Positions 35,319 through 44,668 of a DNA stretch of 64,000 nt are shown here, piece by piece; the first letter of the stretch is position 1; the number at the start of each line of letters is the position of its first letter. The notes beneath the pieces were generated by a model. It was given only the letters and a program-made list of their open reading frames with translations. It was not told the DNA's origin and did not search any database. The position numbers and the translations under genes are program-made. The stretch comes from CAVXNP01 sp963763305 (lineage in GTDB: Bacteria > Pseudomonadota > Gammaproteobacteria > Xanthomonadales > Rhodanobacteraceae), in contig CAVXNP010000002.1 of assembly GCA_963763305.1 (NCBI GenBank), forward strand, positions 124,001-188,000, written 5' to 3'.

Positions 35319-37460
35319 GTGGACGATTTCAGGCAGATTTTCGAGCACGCGCCGGCGCCAACCATGGTGCTCGACCGTGAGTTCCGCTATGTGGCGGCCA
35401 ATCGTGCGTATCTGCAGGTCACCGCCAGCCGCATGGAGTCGCTGGAAGGGCGCTGCCTGTTCGATGTGTTTCCCGATGGCCCGGGCGAACCGAACCGCCA
35501 TGGCGCGCTCATGCTTCGTGCCTCGTTCGAGCGCGTGCTGGCGACGGGACGGCCCGACACGCTGGCGCTCATCCCCTACAAGGTCACCCGGTACACCGAC
35601 CACGGCGTGGCATTGCAGGACCGTTACTGGAGCGCGACCCATACCCCGTTGTTCGATGAGCACGGACAGGTTTGCTGGATCCTGCAACAGACCGAGGATG
35701 TGACCGAGCTGCACCGCTTGCGCCTTGCCGCGCACGGTGAGCGCCCGGGGGAGATGATGGCGTCGGGCGTCGCCGAGCGTCTGGAGGCGGGGGTCTTTCA
35801 CCGCGCCGAGCGCGTGCAGCAGGAAAAGTTGCTACTGGAGCGTGAGCGCCAGCAATTGTGGCAGCTGTTTGAACAGGCCCCGGGTTTCGTCTGCGTCCTG
35901 CGTGGGCCGGAGTTTACCTTCGAGATAGCCAACGCGGCCTACCGCGAGATGGTCGGACGCCAGTCCCTCGTCGGCAGGCCGCTGGCCCGGGCCTTGCCCG
36001 AGACGACCGGGCAGGGCTTCGTCGAACTGCTCGAGCGCGTGCTCGCCACGGGCGAGCCCTATGTCGGACGCGCAGAGCGCGTCATGCTGGAACACGACAC
36101 GGTACCGACCGAGCTTTTCCTGGATTTCATCTACCAGCCCATTCACGAGCCGGACGGCCGGGTATCGGGCGTGTTCGTGTTGGGCCACGACGTCACCGCA
36201 CGCGTGCGGGCCCATGCCGACCTGCTCAGGCATCGCGAGCACCTCGAGGAACTGGTGCAGACACGCAGCGCGGAGCTGGCCCAGGCCGAAGCGGCGTTGA
36301 ACCAGTCGCAGAAGATGGAGGCGGTCGGCCGCCTGACCGGGGGTATCGCGCACGACTTCAACAACCTGCTGCAGGTCATCGGCGGCAACCTGCAACTGCT
36401 CGAAGGCAGCCTGTCGGGCAATGCCACGGCACAACGACGCATCTGCAATGCCCTGGTGGCGGCGGAGCGCGGCGCCGAGCTCGCCTCGCAGCTGCTGGCG
36501 TTCGCGCGGCGCCAGCCGCTGCAGCCACGGGTGCTGGACCTTGCCCAGCTGATGACTGCCATGGACGACATGCTGCGTCGCGTGATCAGCGAAGGCATCA
36601 CCCTGCGCACCGAAGCGCCTGCCGGCCTGTGGCCGGTCTGTGCCGACCCGTCGCAGATGGAAAACGCCTTGCTCAACCTGGCGATCAACGCGCGCGACGC
36701 GATGGCCGGCGAAGGCACCCTGCTGCTCACGGCGCGCAACGTGACGGTGGGTGATGGCGCCGATCCGTCCGATACCCCCGGGGCGGGCGACCATGTCCTG
36801 CTGTCCGTGTCCGACACGGGGTGCGGCATGACCCCGGAGGTGGCCAGTCAGGCGTTCGAGCCGTTCTTCACCACCAAGGCGGAGGGCCTCGGTAGCGGAC
36901 TGGGTTTGAGCATGGTGTACGGCTTCGTCAAGCAAAGCGGCGGGCATATCTCGATCGAAAGCACCGTGGGAGCTGGCGCCACGGTGCATATCCACCTGCC
37001 GCGGGCGCACGGGGTGGCCGCCGCGGGGACGGTCGCGCGAGCCACCGCAGCGGTCGGTGGATCGGAGACCATCATGGTGGTCGAGGACGACATCCAGGTA
37101 CGCGCCACGGTGGTCGAGATGCTCGTCAGCCTCGGCTACACCGTGCGCAAGGCGGCCCATGCCCAGGAGGCGCTGGAACTCATCCAGGCCGATCCGGCGA
37201 TCGACCTTCTGTTCACCGACGTGGTCATGCCCGGACCACTGAAGAGCACGATGCTCGCGCGTCACGCGCGGGAACGGGTGCCCGGCCTGCGAATCCTGTT
37301 CACCTCCGGCTATCCACGCGACGAGATCGTCCACGATGGCCGTCTGAACGAGGGCGTGAACCTGTTGAGCAAACCGTATTCGCAGGAGCAGCTGGCGCGT
37401 GCGATCCGGCGTCTGCTCGATGGGGACGGCTGCCCCTCCGCGGCTGCACCGCAGGGCTGA
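35319..37460 (+). CDS. hybrid sensor histidine kinase with two PAS domains and receiver
   Basis: About 713 residues with a GTG start at 35319 (GCGGGGGA upstream; a longer frame exists). Order: PAS 1 (about 5-115), PAS 2 (about 180-300), a helical linker, H-box GGIAHDFNNLLQVIGG with the phosphorylated His about residue 345, an ATPase domain with DTGCGMTPEVASQAFEPFFT and GLGSGLGLSMVYGFVKQSGG, and a C-terminal receiver with Asp about 634 in LLFTDVVMPG and Lys in LLSKPYS. No membrane span is visible, so it is cytosolic and senses an internal signal through PAS. A partner regulator is not seen next to it. Confidence 0.92.
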   Translation: MDDFRQIFEHAPAPTMVLDREFRYVAANRAYLQVTASRMESLEGRCLFDVFPDGPGEPNRHGALMLRASFERVLATGRPDTLALIPYKVTRYTDHGVALQDRYWSATHTPLFDEHGQVCWILQQTEDVTELHRLRLAAHGERPGEMMASGVAERLEAGVFHRAERVQQEKLLLERERQQLWQLFEQAPGFVCVLRGPEFTFEIANAAYREMVGRQSLVGRPLARALPETTGQGFVELLERVLATGEPYVGRAERVMLEHDTVPTELFLDFIYQPIHEPDGRVSGVFVLGHDVTARVRAHADLLRHREHLEELVQTRSAELAQAEAALNQSQKMEAVGRLTGGIAHDFNNLLQVIGGNLQLLEGSLSGNATAQRRICNALVAAERGAELASQLLAFARRQPLQPRVLDLAQLMTAMDDMLRRVISEGITLRTEAPAGLWPVCADPSQMENALLNLAINARDAMAGEGTLLLTARNVTVGDGADPSDTPGAGDHVLLSVSDTGCGMTPEVASQAFEPFFTTKAEGLGSGLGLSMVYGFVKQSGGHISIESTVGAGATVHIHLPRAHGVAAAGTVARATAAVGGSETIMVVEDDIQVRATVVEMLVSLGYTVRKAAHAQEALELIQADPAIDLLFTDVVMPGPLKSTMLARHARERVPGLRILFTSGYPRDEIVHDGRLNEGVNLLSKPYSQEQLARAIRRLLDGDGCPSAAAPQG

Positions 37461-37493
37461 CAGGCGCCGGACTCTTGGCTACCCGGCGCGTGT

Positions 37494-38078
37494 TCAGACC
37501 ATCCTGCGCAGCGTGTTGTCCCGGCGCACCAGGTGGTGCCAAAGCGCCGCCGCGACATGCAGCCCGATGACCCAGTAGAAGATCTCGCCGAGTACCTCGT
37601 GCAACTCGCCGACCCGTTCGCTCCAAGCGTGATCGGCATGCACCAGCATCGGCAGCGACCATCCGAGCCAGGGCAGCGTCACCGCATCGCCCTCCAGGTT
37701 GACCTGCAGGATACCCAGCACCGGTTGCGCCAGCAGGAATGCGTACAGCGCCAGATGGGTCGAGCGGGCGGCGAGCGTGGCGAGGCGGCCGGGTGCGGGC
37801 GTGATCGGCGGAATGCGCCCCATGGCCAGGGCCGGGAGCCGGATCGCCAGCAGGAGCAGCACCAGCAGCCCTGCCAGGTAATGTCCCTGCATCAACGTGG
37901 TGCCCGCGCCCGTCTCGTCCTCGTCGCCGAACTCGACCAGCGCGTAGGCGGCGCCGACGGCCAGCACGGTCAGCCAGTGCGCCGCGCGCACGATGCCCCG
38001 GTAGCGCTCGGGTGTCCCGCTCTCCAGGCCTGCGTGGGTATGGGAGGCCTTGGGGCCCAGTGCGGGGCTGGCGTTCAT
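37494..38078 (-). CDS. cytochrome b561-family protein
   Basis: 194 residues with four membrane spans and paired His: RAAHWLTVLAVGAAYALVEF, then GHYLAGLLVLLLLAIRLPAL, THLALYAFLLAQPVLGILQV and HEVLGEIFYWVIGLHVAAAL. This is the bacterial cytochrome b561 layout, a di-heme quinol oxidising or superoxide-linked protein of the inner membrane. The start ATG overlaps the stop of the cytochrome c peroxidase gene (ATGA), so the two are one operon: cytochrome b561 probably feeds electrons from quinol to the peroxidase. Confidence 0.88.
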   Translation of the reverse strand: MNASPALGPKASHTHAGLESGTPERYRGIVRAAHWLTVLAVGAAYALVEFGDEDETGAGTTLMQGHYLAGLLVLLLLAIRLPALAMGRIPPITPAPGRLATLAARSTHLALYAFLLAQPVLGILQVNLEGDAVTLPWLGWSLPMLVHADHAWSERVGELHEVLGEIFYWVIGLHVAAALWHHLVRRDNTLRRMV

Positions 38079-39115
38079 GGTTTGGGCTGTGGCGTCGTGG
38101 CCACGCTCGGCGGCAGGATCGGCAATGTCACTTGCGGCTGGTCGCCGCTGAGTGCGCCAAGGAAAGCGGTGATACGGTCCACCTCGGTCTCGGTGAGCCG
38201 GGCACCAAGCTGGCTGTTGCCCATGACCGCCACGGCCTGGCGCAGATCCCAGACCTTGCCCGAGTGGAAGTACGGCTGCGTCAGCGCCACGTTGCGCAGC
38301 GAGGGAACGCGGAACACGTACTCGTCGCTGACCGTCTTGGTGACGGCGAAGCGGCCCTTGTCGCCCGGCGGCAGGATCTCGGCACCGGGGCGCTCGACCA
38401 CGCCGAACGGGGCGTACATGCCACCGCCGACGTTGATGCCGCTGTGGCAGGCGGCGCAGCCCTTGCTGACGAACAATGCCAGGCCCTGCTTCTGCTCCTG
38501 GCCGAGTGCCTTCTCGTCGCCCCGCAGATAGCGGTCGAAGGGGGCGTTGGGGGTGATCAGCGTGGCCTCGAAGACCGCCAGTGCGCGACGGATGTTCTCG
38601 AACGTGATGGCGTCGGCGCTGCCGGGGAAGGCCTGGGCGAAGGCCGGACCGTACCCGGGAACACCCTTGAGCTGTTCGACCGCATGTGCGGCGGTGGTGT
38701 CCATCTCGATCGGGTTCACCAGCGGACCGCCGGCCTGCTCCTCCAGATCCCGGGCACGCCCGTCCCAGAACTGGGCAACGTCGAAGACGGCGTTGTACAC
38801 CGTCGGCGCGTTGCGTCCCCCGCGCTGCCAGCGATGTCCCAGCGAGGTCTCCTGCAGGTCGACGCCGCCCATGCCGACCATGTGGCAGGAGTTGCAGCTG
38901 ATGGCATGGCTTTCGGACAGGCGGGGATCGAAGTACAGCATCTTGCCCAGCATCACCCTCTCAGGCGAGGCGGGATTGTCCGGCAACGCCGGAGGCTGCG
39001 TGGGGATGGGCTTGAACAGCCCCTGCGCCTGCTTCATCAGGTCGGACTGGGACCATGCCGGGGCGGACAGCGTGGCTGCCAGCAGGAACAGGGACAGGTG
39101 CGTAACAGGTCGCAT
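38075..39115 (-). CDS. periplasmic di-heme cytochrome c peroxidase
   Basis: 346 residues with signal peptide MRPVTHLSLFLLAATLSAPA. Two CxxCH heme sites are present: ISCNSCHMVGMGG and KGCAACHSGINVGG. YFDPRLSESHAISCNSCH and RNAPTVYNAVFDVAQFWDGR are the typical family blocks. It reduces hydrogen peroxide in the periplasm. Stop and start overlap the downstream cytochrome b561 gene. The open frame continues upstream of the ATG into nonsense opposite other genes; that extension is not coding. Confidence 0.95.
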   Translation of the reverse strand: MRPVTHLSLFLLAATLSAPAWSQSDLMKQAQGLFKPIPTQPPALPDNPASPERVMLGKMLYFDPRLSESHAISCNSCHMVGMGGVDLQETSLGHRWQRGGRNAPTVYNAVFDVAQFWDGRARDLEEQAGGPLVNPIEMDTTAAHAVEQLKGVPGYGPAFAQAFPGSADAITFENIRRALAVFEATLITPNAPFDRYLRGDEKALGQEQKQGLALFVSKGCAACHSGINVGGGMYAPFGVVERPGAEILPPGDKGRFAVTKTVSDEYVFRVPSLRNVALTQPYFHSGKVWDLRQAVAVMGNSQLGARLTETEVDRITAFLGALSGDQPQVTLPILPPSVATTPQPKP

Positions 39116-39394
39116 GGTGGTTCCTTTTTTCGCGGGGCAGGGCTGGCCCGCAACAGGGCGGGACCGAAAAGTCGCCGTTGCCGGTGGCGTGCGTGGAAAG
39201 GCCGTCCGTGTACACGCAGGGTGCTGCGGCGCAGGGCGGGCGATATTGATCGAGGTCAATGCCGCAAGGGATTCGAATGCAGTCGAAACGACACTGCCCA
39301 ATCGCCGGGCGCCTTCGGGATGCATGTCAGGTAGGCTTGGGCGGGAGCGATCGCGTGCCCCGTTGTCTGTCGTTGCCACTCTGCAGAGGCCACC

Positions 39395-39892
39395 ATGCCC
39401 CACGGATCGAAGCTGCAACAGGTTGTCGGCCTTGCCGCCTGGCTTGGATCGAGTTTTGTCGCCGCCGCCATCGGCGCGGCGGCCTCGGTGCACGCGCGGG
39501 CGTTCTACGGCCAGCTGGTCCAGCCCGGCTGGGCGCCGCCGGGCTGGCTGTTCGGGCCGGTGTGGACGGTGCTGTATGCGCTGATGGGCACAGCGGCGTG
39601 GCTGGTCTGGCGTGCGGGTGGGTGGGGCGCGCATCGACCGGCGCTGGTGTTGTTCATACTGCAACTGACGCTCAATGCGCTGTGGAGCTGGCTGTTCTTC
39701 GGCTGGCACCTGGGCGCGGCGGCGCTGGTCGACATTGTGGCGTTGTGGCTGCTTATCGTGGCCACCACGGTGGCGTTCTGGCGCGTTCGTCCGCTCGCTG
39801 GCGGCTTGCTGCTGCCCTACCTGGGGTGGGTGACGTTCGCTACCGCGTTGAACGTCGCGGTGTGGCGACTCAATCCGGCGTTGCTGGGCTAG
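39395..39892 (+). CDS. tspO: TspO/MBR-family protein
   Basis: 165 residues, five spans. YGQLVQPGWAPPGWLFGPVW and TVLYALMGTAAWLVW carry the TspO signature (WxPPxWxFGPVWTxLYxxMG). QLTLNALWSWLFFGWHLG and LLPYLGWVTFATALNVAVW follow. TspO binds porphyrins and related ligands in the envelope. The start ATG 39395 is clear. The gene is convergent with mscS, and 68 bases separate them. Confidence 0.93.
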   Translation: MPHGSKLQQVVGLAAWLGSSFVAAAIGAAASVHARAFYGQLVQPGWAPPGWLFGPVWTVLYALMGTAAWLVWRAGGWGAHRPALVLFILQLTLNALWSWLFFGWHLGAAALVDIVALWLLIVATTVAFWRVRPLAGGLLLPYLGWVTFATALNVAVWRLNPALLG

Positions 39893-39960
39893 CCAAAGCG
39901 AGGGGGAGCCGGCGTTCGCCGCTCGACGAGCCCGGGGAATTCCCACGGCTGCGCCTGCGG

Positions 39961-40962
39961 CTATTCGCGTGGTGCGCCGGGGTCGAGCAGGTTGCCGCGC
40001 TGGTATTCGCTGTCGGCGGCGATCTGGGTGCTGATGTCGGTGGTGGCGCGGGTATCGAGCGCCTCCTCGTCGGCGGCCGGTAACGGGGCGGGCGGCGCGG
40101 GGATGGACGCCGACGGGTTCAGTTGCACCCGGTAGATCGGCTCGGGCATGTCCACGCCGGCGGCATCCAGCTCGGCCTTGATGCGCCGGATGGCCTCGCT
40201 GCGTACCTGCACGAAGTCGTGCACGCGTTGGTCGACCCAGCCGAAAAATCCCACCACCACGTTCGAGTCGCCCAGCGAGAGGATCCATGCCCGCGCCGGC
40301 GGCTCGTCCAGTACGCCAGCCATCCGCTCCAGCTCGGCCACGCCGATCCGTTGCACCCGGACCAGGTCCTCCCCGCCGCCCACGCCCACCGGGATCTCGA
40401 ATCGCCGCCGCGGGTTGCGCGTGTAGTTGAGGATCACGCTGGCGAAGACCAGCGCGTTGGGCAGGCGCACGTGGTTGCCATCGAGCGTCATCAGTACGGT
40501 GGAGCGGGCGTTGAGCGAGACCACCACGCCTTCGTGCCCGTTGATCTGGACGTGGTCGTTCGGCGCGAACGGCTGTCGCAGGCTCATCAGGATGCCCGCC
40601 AGGTAGTTTTCCAGGATCTCCTTGAAGGCGAACCCGAGCACCACGCCCATGATGCCGGCGGTACCGAGCACCGCACCCACCAGCGCCGTGGCGTTCATGA
40701 TTTCCAGCGCGACCAGCACGCCCACCAGCAGCACCGCCCAGCGCACGGTGGTACCGACCAGCTCGCGCAGGAACGGGTTGGCATGGGCGCTCGCGTCGAA
40801 CAAGCGGCGGCGACCGATCCAGCCGCCCAGCCACCATGCCAGCAGGATCGCCAGCATCGACAGCGCCAGCAACGGCAGCGCACCCAGCAAGCGGTAGCCC
40901 TGGTCGAGCAGGCGTTGTCCTACGGCGTCCAGGTTGAAGGCAGTGGTGGGGGCGACCAGCAT
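39961..40962 (-). CDS. small-conductance mechanosensitive channel (MscS family)
   Basis: 333 residues: three N-terminal spans, then the pore-lining helix region ALVGAVLGTAGIMGVVLGFA with glycine-alanine packing, FKEILENYLAGILMSLRQPF and INGHEGVVVSLNARSTVLMT (the beta domain), and a C-terminal cytoplasmic vestibule. The Ala/Pro-rich tail of about 60 residues is longer than in the basic MscS. It releases solutes on hypo-osmotic shock, in the inner membrane. Confidence 0.93.
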   Translation of the reverse strand: MLVAPTTAFNLDAVGQRLLDQGYRLLGALPLLALSMLAILLAWWLGGWIGRRRLFDASAHANPFLRELVGTTVRWAVLLVGVLVALEIMNATALVGAVLGTAGIMGVVLGFAFKEILENYLAGILMSLRQPFAPNDHVQINGHEGVVVSLNARSTVLMTLDGNHVRLPNALVFASVILNYTRNPRRRFEIPVGVGGGEDLVRVQRIGVAELERMAGVLDEPPARAWILSLGDSNVVVGFFGWVDQRVHDFVQVRSEAIRRIKAELDAAGVDMPEPIYRVQLNPSASIPAPPAPLPAADEEALDTRATTDISTQIAADSEYQRGNLLDPGAPRE

Positions 40963-41183
40963 CGGGCGATTATGACCGGTTGCGGGTGAGCGCGGTTTGA
41001 CTCAGCCAGTTGGACCAAAAGCAAATACAGGTCGCCGGGCAGCCTCATGCCAGGCCCGGCGGCTTGCCCTGGGCACGAACACGGGCGGCACGCGAGACGT
41101 CTGCCTGCTGCGGGCATGTGCTTGCCGACGCATGAGGCATCATGAGTGCGATCTGGCTCCACGCAGCCGGGACTACGGGAGCG

Positions 41184-42056
41184 ATGCAGATGCATCCACA
41201 GGCAAGGCGATGGTGGCGATGGGCGCTTCTTGCGCTGGTGGTCGTTCTCGCCAGCACGGTCGTCACGGTCTGGCGGTCGGCCATCCGCGCCAACCGCCAG
41301 GTCGAGTTCACGCCGTTTCGCATTGCCGGCAATCTCTACTATGTGGGCACGCCGGATGTCACCGCGTTCCTGCTGACCGGGCCGCAGGGGCATGTGCTCA
41401 TCGACGGCGGCTACCCGGAATCGGCGCCCATGATCATGGCGAGCATTGCCCGGCTCGGCTTCCGGATCGGCGACGTCAAGGTATTGCTGAACACGCACGC
41501 GCACGAGGATCACGCCGGGGGGCTGGCCCGGCTGCAACAGGCCTCGGGCGCGCAGTTGTGGATCAGCCGCGCCGATGCCGATGTCATTGCCGCCGGTGGG
41601 GTGGGGGACCGTACCCTGGGGCCGTTTCGCTTCCTGGCGACGATCGGCCTGACCGACTATCCGGCGCCCCGGATCGATCACCGCTTCGGCGACGGCGCCA
41701 AGGTGCGGGTCGGGCCGATCGAGCTGACCGCGCACATCACACCCGGCCACACGCCCGGGTGTACCTCCTGGTCCTTCCCGGTGCGGGACGGAGACCGCCG
41801 GCTGCTGGCGGTGGATGTGTGCAGCCTGACCGTGCTGCCGTTCGACTATCCGGGGCGGCGCGCCGGTTTCGAGCAGAGTTTTCGCACCCTTCGAAGCCTG
41901 CCCGCCGACCTCTTCCTGGGCTCGCACGCAAGTTTCTTCGACATGAAGCGAAAGCTGGCCGAGCGTGCCACCGCGCCGGACCCGGTGGCTCCATTCCTGG
42001 ACCGGGCCGGCTACCTGCACTACATCGACAGGGCCGAGGCCCGGTTTCGCAGGTAG
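41184..42056 (+). CDS. subclass B3 metallo-beta-lactamase
   Basis: About 290 residues. A signal/anchor (RRWWRWALLALVVVLASTVV) is followed by the MBL fold. The B3 ligands are complete: LLNTHAHEDHAGG (HxHxDH), TPGHTPGCTSW (His) and LFLGSHASFFDMKRKL (final His). B3 enzymes hydrolyse carbapenems, cephalosporins and penicillins in the periplasm with two zinc ions. The closest arrangement known to me is L1-type. The start is uncertain between ATG 41184 and 41190; the second has a better spacing to GGGAG. It stands about 12.6 kb from a class A enzyme in this window. Activity is inferred. Confidence 0.9.
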   Translation: MQMHPQARRWWRWALLALVVVLASTVVTVWRSAIRANRQVEFTPFRIAGNLYYVGTPDVTAFLLTGPQGHVLIDGGYPESAPMIMASIARLGFRIGDVKVLLNTHAHEDHAGGLARLQQASGAQLWISRADADVIAAGGVGDRTLGPFRFLATIGLTDYPAPRIDHRFGDGAKVRVGPIELTAHITPGHTPGCTSWSFPVRDGDRRLLAVDVCSLTVLPFDYPGRRAGFEQSFRTLRSLPADLFLGSHASFFDMKRKLAERATAPDPVAPFLDRAGYLHYIDRAEARFRR

Positions 42057-42142
42057 CTACGGAGCGGCGGCGTCGGGCCGGCAGGGCAGCGGTCCTGCGT
42101 CGACCCGGATGCCCCTGGTGGCGAGGCGCGGCCGCGGCGTGA

Positions 42143-42529
42143 TCAGCCCGCCATCATCGCGAGCATGTGATCGATCGCCTGGTTGTGCTCGTGCTGCGGG
42201 CTGAAGAGGATCACCTGCGCATCCTCGCCGACCCTGACCGAGTGGCCCGGAGGCCAGTAGAACAGGTCGCCGCCGGCCGTTTCCTCGCTGGTGCCATCGC
42301 TGAAGCTCACCGTGAGTCGGCCCTGCAGCACGTAGCCCCAGTGCGGGGCCTGGCACAGATCATCTTCCAGGCCCCGCAGGAGCGGGGCGATATCGGTACC
42401 GGCATCGAGGCAAAAGTACTCGCCGCTGATGGTGCCGTAGCCGGTGGCATCGCCGAAACCGGCTTTCTGGCGGGCCACCGCGCCCGCGGCCTCCATCCTG
42501 ACGGGAATGTCCTGTTTGGCTATGTGCAT
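42143..42529 (-). CDS. cupin-domain protein
   Basis: 128 residues from ATG 42529. A cupin barrel with the motif-1 region HWGYVLQGRLTVSFSDGTSE (only one of the usual metal His is visible) and motif 2 GGDLFYWPPGHSVRVGED. Cupins bind metals or small ligands; some act as isomerases, others as sensors. It is encoded 47 bases downstream of a tautomerase gene on the same strand, with a CadC-like regulator facing away from them. The pair may share a substrate. Confidence 0.82.
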   Translation of the reverse strand: MHIAKQDIPVRMEAAGAVARQKAGFGDATGYGTISGEYFCLDAGTDIAPLLRGLEDDLCQAPHWGYVLQGRLTVSFSDGTSEETAGGDLFYWPPGHSVRVGEDAQVILFSPQHEHNQAIDHMLAMMAG

Positions 42530-42576
42530 GGCTGTTCGCTCCTGGCCGATGGATGGGGCGGCGAAAGGGCGGCCGC

Positions 42577-42801
42577 TCAGGCCGCCTCGCCCGCTGCCAT
42601 GGCATGGACATCGGAGGCCTTGAGCGGATTGCCGCCGATGGCCCAGTTGCCGCCTTCGAACTCGTTGATGCGCACCCACGTGACGCTGCGCAGGCTCTCG
42701 CCCTCGACCTCGATCATGGCGCGGGTGACCTTGCCGATGATGTCCTGCTTCTGTTTGGGGGTGAAGACGTCCTTGATGACGTCGATGGTGACCAGTGGCA
42801 T
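42577..42801 (-). CDS. 4-oxalocrotonate tautomerase-like enzyme
   Basis: 74 residues, typical for the family. MPLVTIDVIKDVFTPKQKQD gives the catalytic N-terminal Pro after Met removal. The body (AMIEVEGESLRSVTWVRINE) has the usual Arg-containing strand. 4-OT enzymes tautomerise conjugated keto acids in aromatic degradation, but small paralogues have varied substrates. It heads a two-gene unit with the cupin gene. The 150 bases between it and the CadC-like regulator must hold both promoters. Confidence 0.85.
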   Translation of the reverse strand: MPLVTIDVIKDVFTPKQKQDIIGKVTRAMIEVEGESLRSVTWVRINEFEGGNWAIGGNPLKASDVHAMAAGEAA

Positions 42802-42951
42802 GGTGCTTCTCCTGTGGGGGACGTCGGCGCCGGACGGTTCCTGCGCCGTGCAAGCAGTTCAACACCGGCGCGGCGCGGCTGCTTGAACTTTCCCTGGAGA
42901 AAGACGGGAGCTTTGCGGGAGATCGCCTCGCGGTGATCTATGCTCGGCCCC

Positions 42952-44508
42952 ATGATCTACCGATTCGGTTCGTTCGAGCTGGATATGGCGAAGCTGGAGC
43001 TGCGCGCCGACGGTGAACTGCGCCCGGTGGAGCCCCAGGTGTTCGCGCTGCTGGGTCTGCTGGTGGGCAGCCGCGAACGCGTGGTCAGCAAGGACGAGAT
43101 CATCGAGAAGGTCTGGGACGGCCGCATCGTCTCGGACGGCGCCATCGCCAGCCGGATCAAGTCGGCCCGCCAGGCGTTGGGCGACGACGGTACGCGCCAG
43201 TGTTTCATCAAGACGCTGCATCGCCAGGGCTTCCGCTTCGTGGCCGAAGCCCGGGCGGTAGGCGCCGGCACCGTGCCGGCGGTCGGGTCCGACGGCGCCG
43301 AGCCCACGCCTGCCCCGGCGGGCGCGCGGCCATCAATCGCGGTACTGCCATTCAGACTGCTCGGCGCCGGCGGCCCCTACGCGGCCATCGCCGACGCGCT
43401 GCCGCACGAGCTGATCGCCGAGCTTGCACGCTTGCGCTGGCTGTTCGTGACCGCCCGCAATTCGTCGTTCCGGTTGCGCGGAGCGGAGGCCGACCCTGGC
43501 GAGATCGGCCGTCTGCTGGGCGTGCACTACTACCTTTCCGGGGTGGTGGAGATCGCCGGCGCACGGTTGGTGGTGACGGTGGAACTGATCGACACGCGCG
43601 ACGGCGGCACGGTCTGGGCCGAACGCTTTGCCGGCGCGCTGGACGATGTGCACCAGTTGCGCGAGGACATCCGCTCGCGGATCCTGTCCGCGCTGGAGAT
43701 CCGCATCCCGCTGCACGAGGCGGCCCAGGCGCGGCTATCGGTTCCGGGGAGCCTGGATGCGTGGTCGGCCTATCACCTGGGCCTGCAGCACATGTACCGG
43801 TTCAACCGCGCCGACAACGCGCAGGCCGCTGCACTGTTCCAGCAGTCCGTGGCGCAGGATCCGGGCTTTGCCCGAGCCCACGCGGGCCTTTCGTTCGTGC
43901 ATTTCCAGACCGCGTTCATGCATCACACGGACGACCGGGCCGGGGAGGTCGCGCTGTCACGACGCTTCGCGTTGCGCGCCCTGGAACTGGACCCGCTCGA
44001 CCCGTTCGTCAATTTCGCGATGGGCCGCAGCTTCTGGCTGGATGGTGACCTGCAGAGCAGCCTGACCTGGCTGGAGCGGGCCACCTCGATCAGCCCGAAC
44101 TACGCCCAGGGCATCTACGCGCGCGCCTGGACCGAGACACTGGCCGGGCGCAGTCCCGAAGGGCGCCGGCACGTCGATCTGGCCATGCGGCTCAGTCCGC
44201 TCGACCCGCTCTATTACGGCATGCTCGGAACCCGGGCCTTCACCCACATGGTGCTTGGCGAGGATGCCGAGGCGGCCGAGTGGGCCGAACGCGCGGCACG
44301 CTCGCCCGGTGCGCATGTGCTGATCGCGATGATCGCGGCGGCCGCTCACGCGCTGGCGGGTGATGCGGGTCGCGCGGCCGGCTGGGCGGACCAGGTGCGC
44401 GTACGCAACCCGGCGCTGACCATCGAGGATTTCTTCCGCGCCTTTCCGATGCAGTCCGAGTCGCTGCGGGCCCGCCTGTCGACGGCGCTGGCTCGCTGCG
44501 GGTTCTGA
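42952..44508 (+). CDS. CadC-like winged-helix regulator with TPR region
   Basis: About 518 residues. Residues 1-95 are an OmpR/PhoB-type winged helix: YRFGSFELDMAKLELRADGE, ALLGLLVGSRERVVSKDEII and HRQGFRFVAEARAV. A segment with SIAVLPFRLLGAGGPYAAIA (a CHASE2-/adenylyl-cyclase-associated IAVLPF domain) follows, then a long TPR-like helical half (AYHLGLQHMYRFNRADNAQA). No transmembrane span is seen between them, unlike classical CadC. It is divergent to the tautomerase-cupin pair and probably controls it. Confidence 0.85.
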   Translation: MIYRFGSFELDMAKLELRADGELRPVEPQVFALLGLLVGSRERVVSKDEIIEKVWDGRIVSDGAIASRIKSARQALGDDGTRQCFIKTLHRQGFRFVAEARAVGAGTVPAVGSDGAEPTPAPAGARPSIAVLPFRLLGAGGPYAAIADALPHELIAELARLRWLFVTARNSSFRLRGAEADPGEIGRLLGVHYYLSGVVEIAGARLVVTVELIDTRDGGTVWAERFAGALDDVHQLREDIRSRILSALEIRIPLHEAAQARLSVPGSLDAWSAYHLGLQHMYRFNRADNAQAAALFQQSVAQDPGFARAHAGLSFVHFQTAFMHHTDDRAGEVALSRRFALRALELDPLDPFVNFAMGRSFWLDGDLQSSLTWLERATSISPNYAQGIYARAWTETLAGRSPEGRRHVDLAMRLSPLDPLYYGMLGTRAFTHMVLGEDAEAAEWAERAARSPGAHVLIAMIAAAAHALAGDAGRAAGWADQVRVRNPALTIEDFFRAFPMQSESLRARLSTALARCGF

Positions 44509-44668
44509 TCCGGTCCCGCTCCGGGCGAGCGACTTGTCCACGGCATGGCGCAACGGCGTGGATCGCCGGCCGCACCACGAGGATCAGCGCAGACCCAGCC
44601 ACCAGTCATGGACTGCGGGAGGGATTTTCGGCGTACGATGCCGCCATCCTGGCTACCGCTACCCCAAC

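Noticed and set aside
39116..40837. Minus-strand open frame running upstream of the cytochrome c peroxidase
   Set aside because: It is antisense to tspO and out of frame with mscS, has Arg/Ala-rich nonsense, and the signal peptide at 39115 marks the true start.
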